This document shows, in pieces, positions 5,861 to 7,049 of a stretch of DNA of 7,049 bases (positions are counted from its first letter, which is position 1; each line of letters opens with the position of its first letter). The notes under the pieces are model-generated. The model did not search any database. It saw only the letters and a program-made list of their open reading frames with translations, and was not told the origin of the DNA. The stretch comes from Betaproteobacteria bacterium (GTDB lineage Bacteria; Pseudomonadota; Gammaproteobacteria; Burkholderiales; Casimicrobiaceae). A program made the translations under genes and the position numbers. The stretch spans positions 1 through 7,049 of the forward strand of contig JAAFHR010000170.1 of assembly GCA_013298455.1 (NCBI GenBank), read 5' to 3'.

Positions 5861-5966
5861 CTAAAGACCTCTGCACAACTACCAGCTGAGCGTGAATCCG
5901 ATCCCACCGGTCGTCACTCGCCGCAGCGGTAGCGAATTGGCTTAGGCGCTCTTTCGATCTTGACGC

Positions 5967-5993
5967 GAACCGCGCTGCTGCCCAGCGCGGTTC
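5967..5993 (-). terminator. Strong hairpin directly after the truncated secreted-protein gene
   Basis: GAACCGCGCTG (5967-5977) pairs perfectly with CAGCGCGGTTC (5983-5993) around a 5-nt loop. It starts 12 nt past the stop codon of the gene at 6006. There is no U-tract on either strand, so termination or 3'-end protection of the transcript is an inference from position and stability. Confidence 0.5.
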
Positions 5994-6005
5994 ACATCGG
6001 TCCGC

Positions 6006-7049
6006 CTAAGGGCGCAACGCGTCGATCGCCGCAGCGATGTCGTCGTCGGAGCGCGTGGAGTTCTTGGCGCCTCTGGTGAGCGCCGGTCCCGAGAGCCCTG
6101 ACAACCGACGATGAATCATTAAGCCATCGGTGTGCGCACGCACGAAGCCATCACCGTCCACGTCGAAGCGAAGTAGGTAGTTTTGAATGTGCTCCTCGAT
6201 CTGTTGGGTATTGCGCTGGGGATTCACGCCCAGCGCGTCCGCCACAAGTTGGGTCCCGCGCAGGCCAAGGAGGTAGCGCATCAGCAACACGCCATCGGTT
6301 GCGGACTGATAAACAGTTGGCGCGGCGCTGCCATCAATATTGAGTATCTGGAACCCTGGGATTGGCTCAAACGTTGCGTTGATCGCGGCGTTGTCGCTGA
6401 TGCCAAAAATCAAACAGGTGGATGTATATCTTGAGCAGCTTGCGTCAGACCACCCAGCGAACTGAAATCCGTCAGTGGGTGTTGGCACGCAACTCACAGT
6501 GTCCTGCCAGCTGAAGGGTGGTCCACTGTTTTGGCCAGTGCAATTCACTGTGCCGCCCACCACGGGGCTGGCGGGGCTCACCGTCGCTGTGACAGCGTAC
6601 CGACGATACGCGAAGCAAACAACATCGTCTGAGGTGATTGCAGCGACCGAACCTGCGCAAGACCATTGGTACGTCTGGGTATCAGGTATCAAATTGCTAA
6701 ACGTTCCCGTGCTGCATGCGGCCAGTCCGGTCGGTGGCACTGTGATGACTTGTTCGCTCGCCGAACCGCATGTGCCGACGGTCGTTGGCGCAAAGCTTGC
6801 CGTCACCGTGCAATCGCCGCTACTGCTACTGACTGTGCCGGTCGTATACGAGTTCACACCGACGCCCGTCGCTCCTCCGCTGCACCCTGAAATTGACTGC
6901 GTCGAGTAGCCAGCGTCAGGCACGGCCAGACACGTAGTGGTGCCGCCCGTCAGAGGGATCAGCACCCGAGCCGCACCGGGCGATCCGCAATTCAACACCC
7001 CGCCCCCCGCGCCCGGATTCGGGGTTGCCGTGACTGACCAAAAGGTACG
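6006..7049 (-). CDS. Secreted repeat protein with two dockerin-like modules, 5' end outside window
   Basis: The frame is open to the window edge, so the N-terminus is missing; 347 residues are visible. Two related cysteine-containing domains occur. The first runs from SVTATPNPGAGG (visible 5-16) to CTVTASFAP (80-88). The second runs from AVTATVSPASPVVGGTVNC (152-170) to INATFEP (222-228) and includes FAGWSDASC. The VTA...GG..C...GW...A.F pattern resembles the bacterial InlB-B-type repeats of surface proteins. Two dockerin-like modules follow: one from NIDGSAAP with TDGVLLMRYLLGLRG (nt 6341-6168), and one from DVDGDG with TDGLMIHRRLSGLSG to the C-terminus (nt 6167-6009). The first module lacks the full DxDGDG loop, so it may not bind calcium. 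Export is inferred from domain type, as no signal peptide is visible. Role unknown. Confidence 0.85.
   Translation of the reverse strand, partial: RTFWSVTATPNPGAGGGVLNCGSPGAARVLIPLTGGTTTCLAVPDAGYSTQSISGCSGGATGVGVNSYTTGTVSSSSGDCTVTASFAPTTVGTCGSASEQVITVPPTGLAACSTGTFSNLIPDTQTYQWSCAGSVAAITSDDVVCFAYRRYAVTATVSPASPVVGGTVNCTGQNSGPPFSWQDTVSCVPTPTDGFQFAGWSDASCSRYTSTCLIFGISDNAAINATFEPIPGFQILNIDGSAAPTVYQSATDGVLLMRYLLGLRGTQLVADALGVNPQRNTQQIEEHIQNYLLRFDVDGDGFVRAHTDGLMIHRRLSGLSGPALTRGAKNSTRSDDDIAAAIDALRP

Noticed and set aside
5521..5907. Small open frames on both strands in the repeat cluster
   Set aside because: They are created by the GC-rich palindromes and appear in both repeat copies, as expected for translated repeats rather than genes.
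6996..6998. GTG at 6998 as the start of the right-hand secreted protein
   Set aside because: The frame stays open to the edge with residues RTFWSVTATPNPGAGGG that begin a repeat domain seen again downstream, so the gene is truncated by the window.

Overview
The window looks like a chromosomal stretch from a GC-rich Gram-negative bacterium. Betaproteobacteria, probably Burkholderiales or a related environmental lineage, is the best guess. Two things point there: an orphan Bug/TctC-type periplasmic binding protein, a family greatly expanded in that group, and exported proteins with DxDGDG...TDGLLxxRYLLGxxG dockerin-like tails. This placement is from memory of the families, not a search.

All five genes I can support lie on the minus strand. 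Read in transcription order (right to left) they are: a 5'-truncated secreted repeat protein with two dockerin-like modules (6006-7049); a Bug/TctC solute-binding protein (4497-5462); a second secreted protein with one dockerin-like module (2913-4073); a DegV-family protein with an unusual N-terminal extension (1503-2642); and a TAXI-type TRAP solute-binding protein (165-1124), closed by a clear terminator at 116-141. The gaps are 270 to 543 bases, so these are probably separate transcription units rather than one operon. Neither binding protein has its membrane subunits in the window.

The intergenic DNA is the unusual part. Four of the five gaps hold a distinct repeat element, and the fifth (2643-2912) holds a large hairpin. 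At 21-90 is a divergent inverted repeat. At 1325-1446 is a long hairpin built from short CGCNGATT units. At 4292-4466 is a 175-bp MITE-like element with 23-bp terminal inverted repeats and an 8-bp target duplication. At 5534-5860 are two 122-bp direct repeats (about 93% identical) around a related palindrome in opposite orientation. The repeats at 21-90 and inside the MITE share one fold: four short hairpins, each with a T-A-closed 11-nt loop GAGCNNNNCGA, whose stem bases change in compensating pairs. I regard this as the most interesting signal here.

I see no tRNA, rRNA, CRISPR array, transposase, phage gene, defence gene or toxin-antitoxin pair. The genes themselves belong to recognisable families. 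Anything new lies in the repeat biology and the dockerin-like surface proteins.
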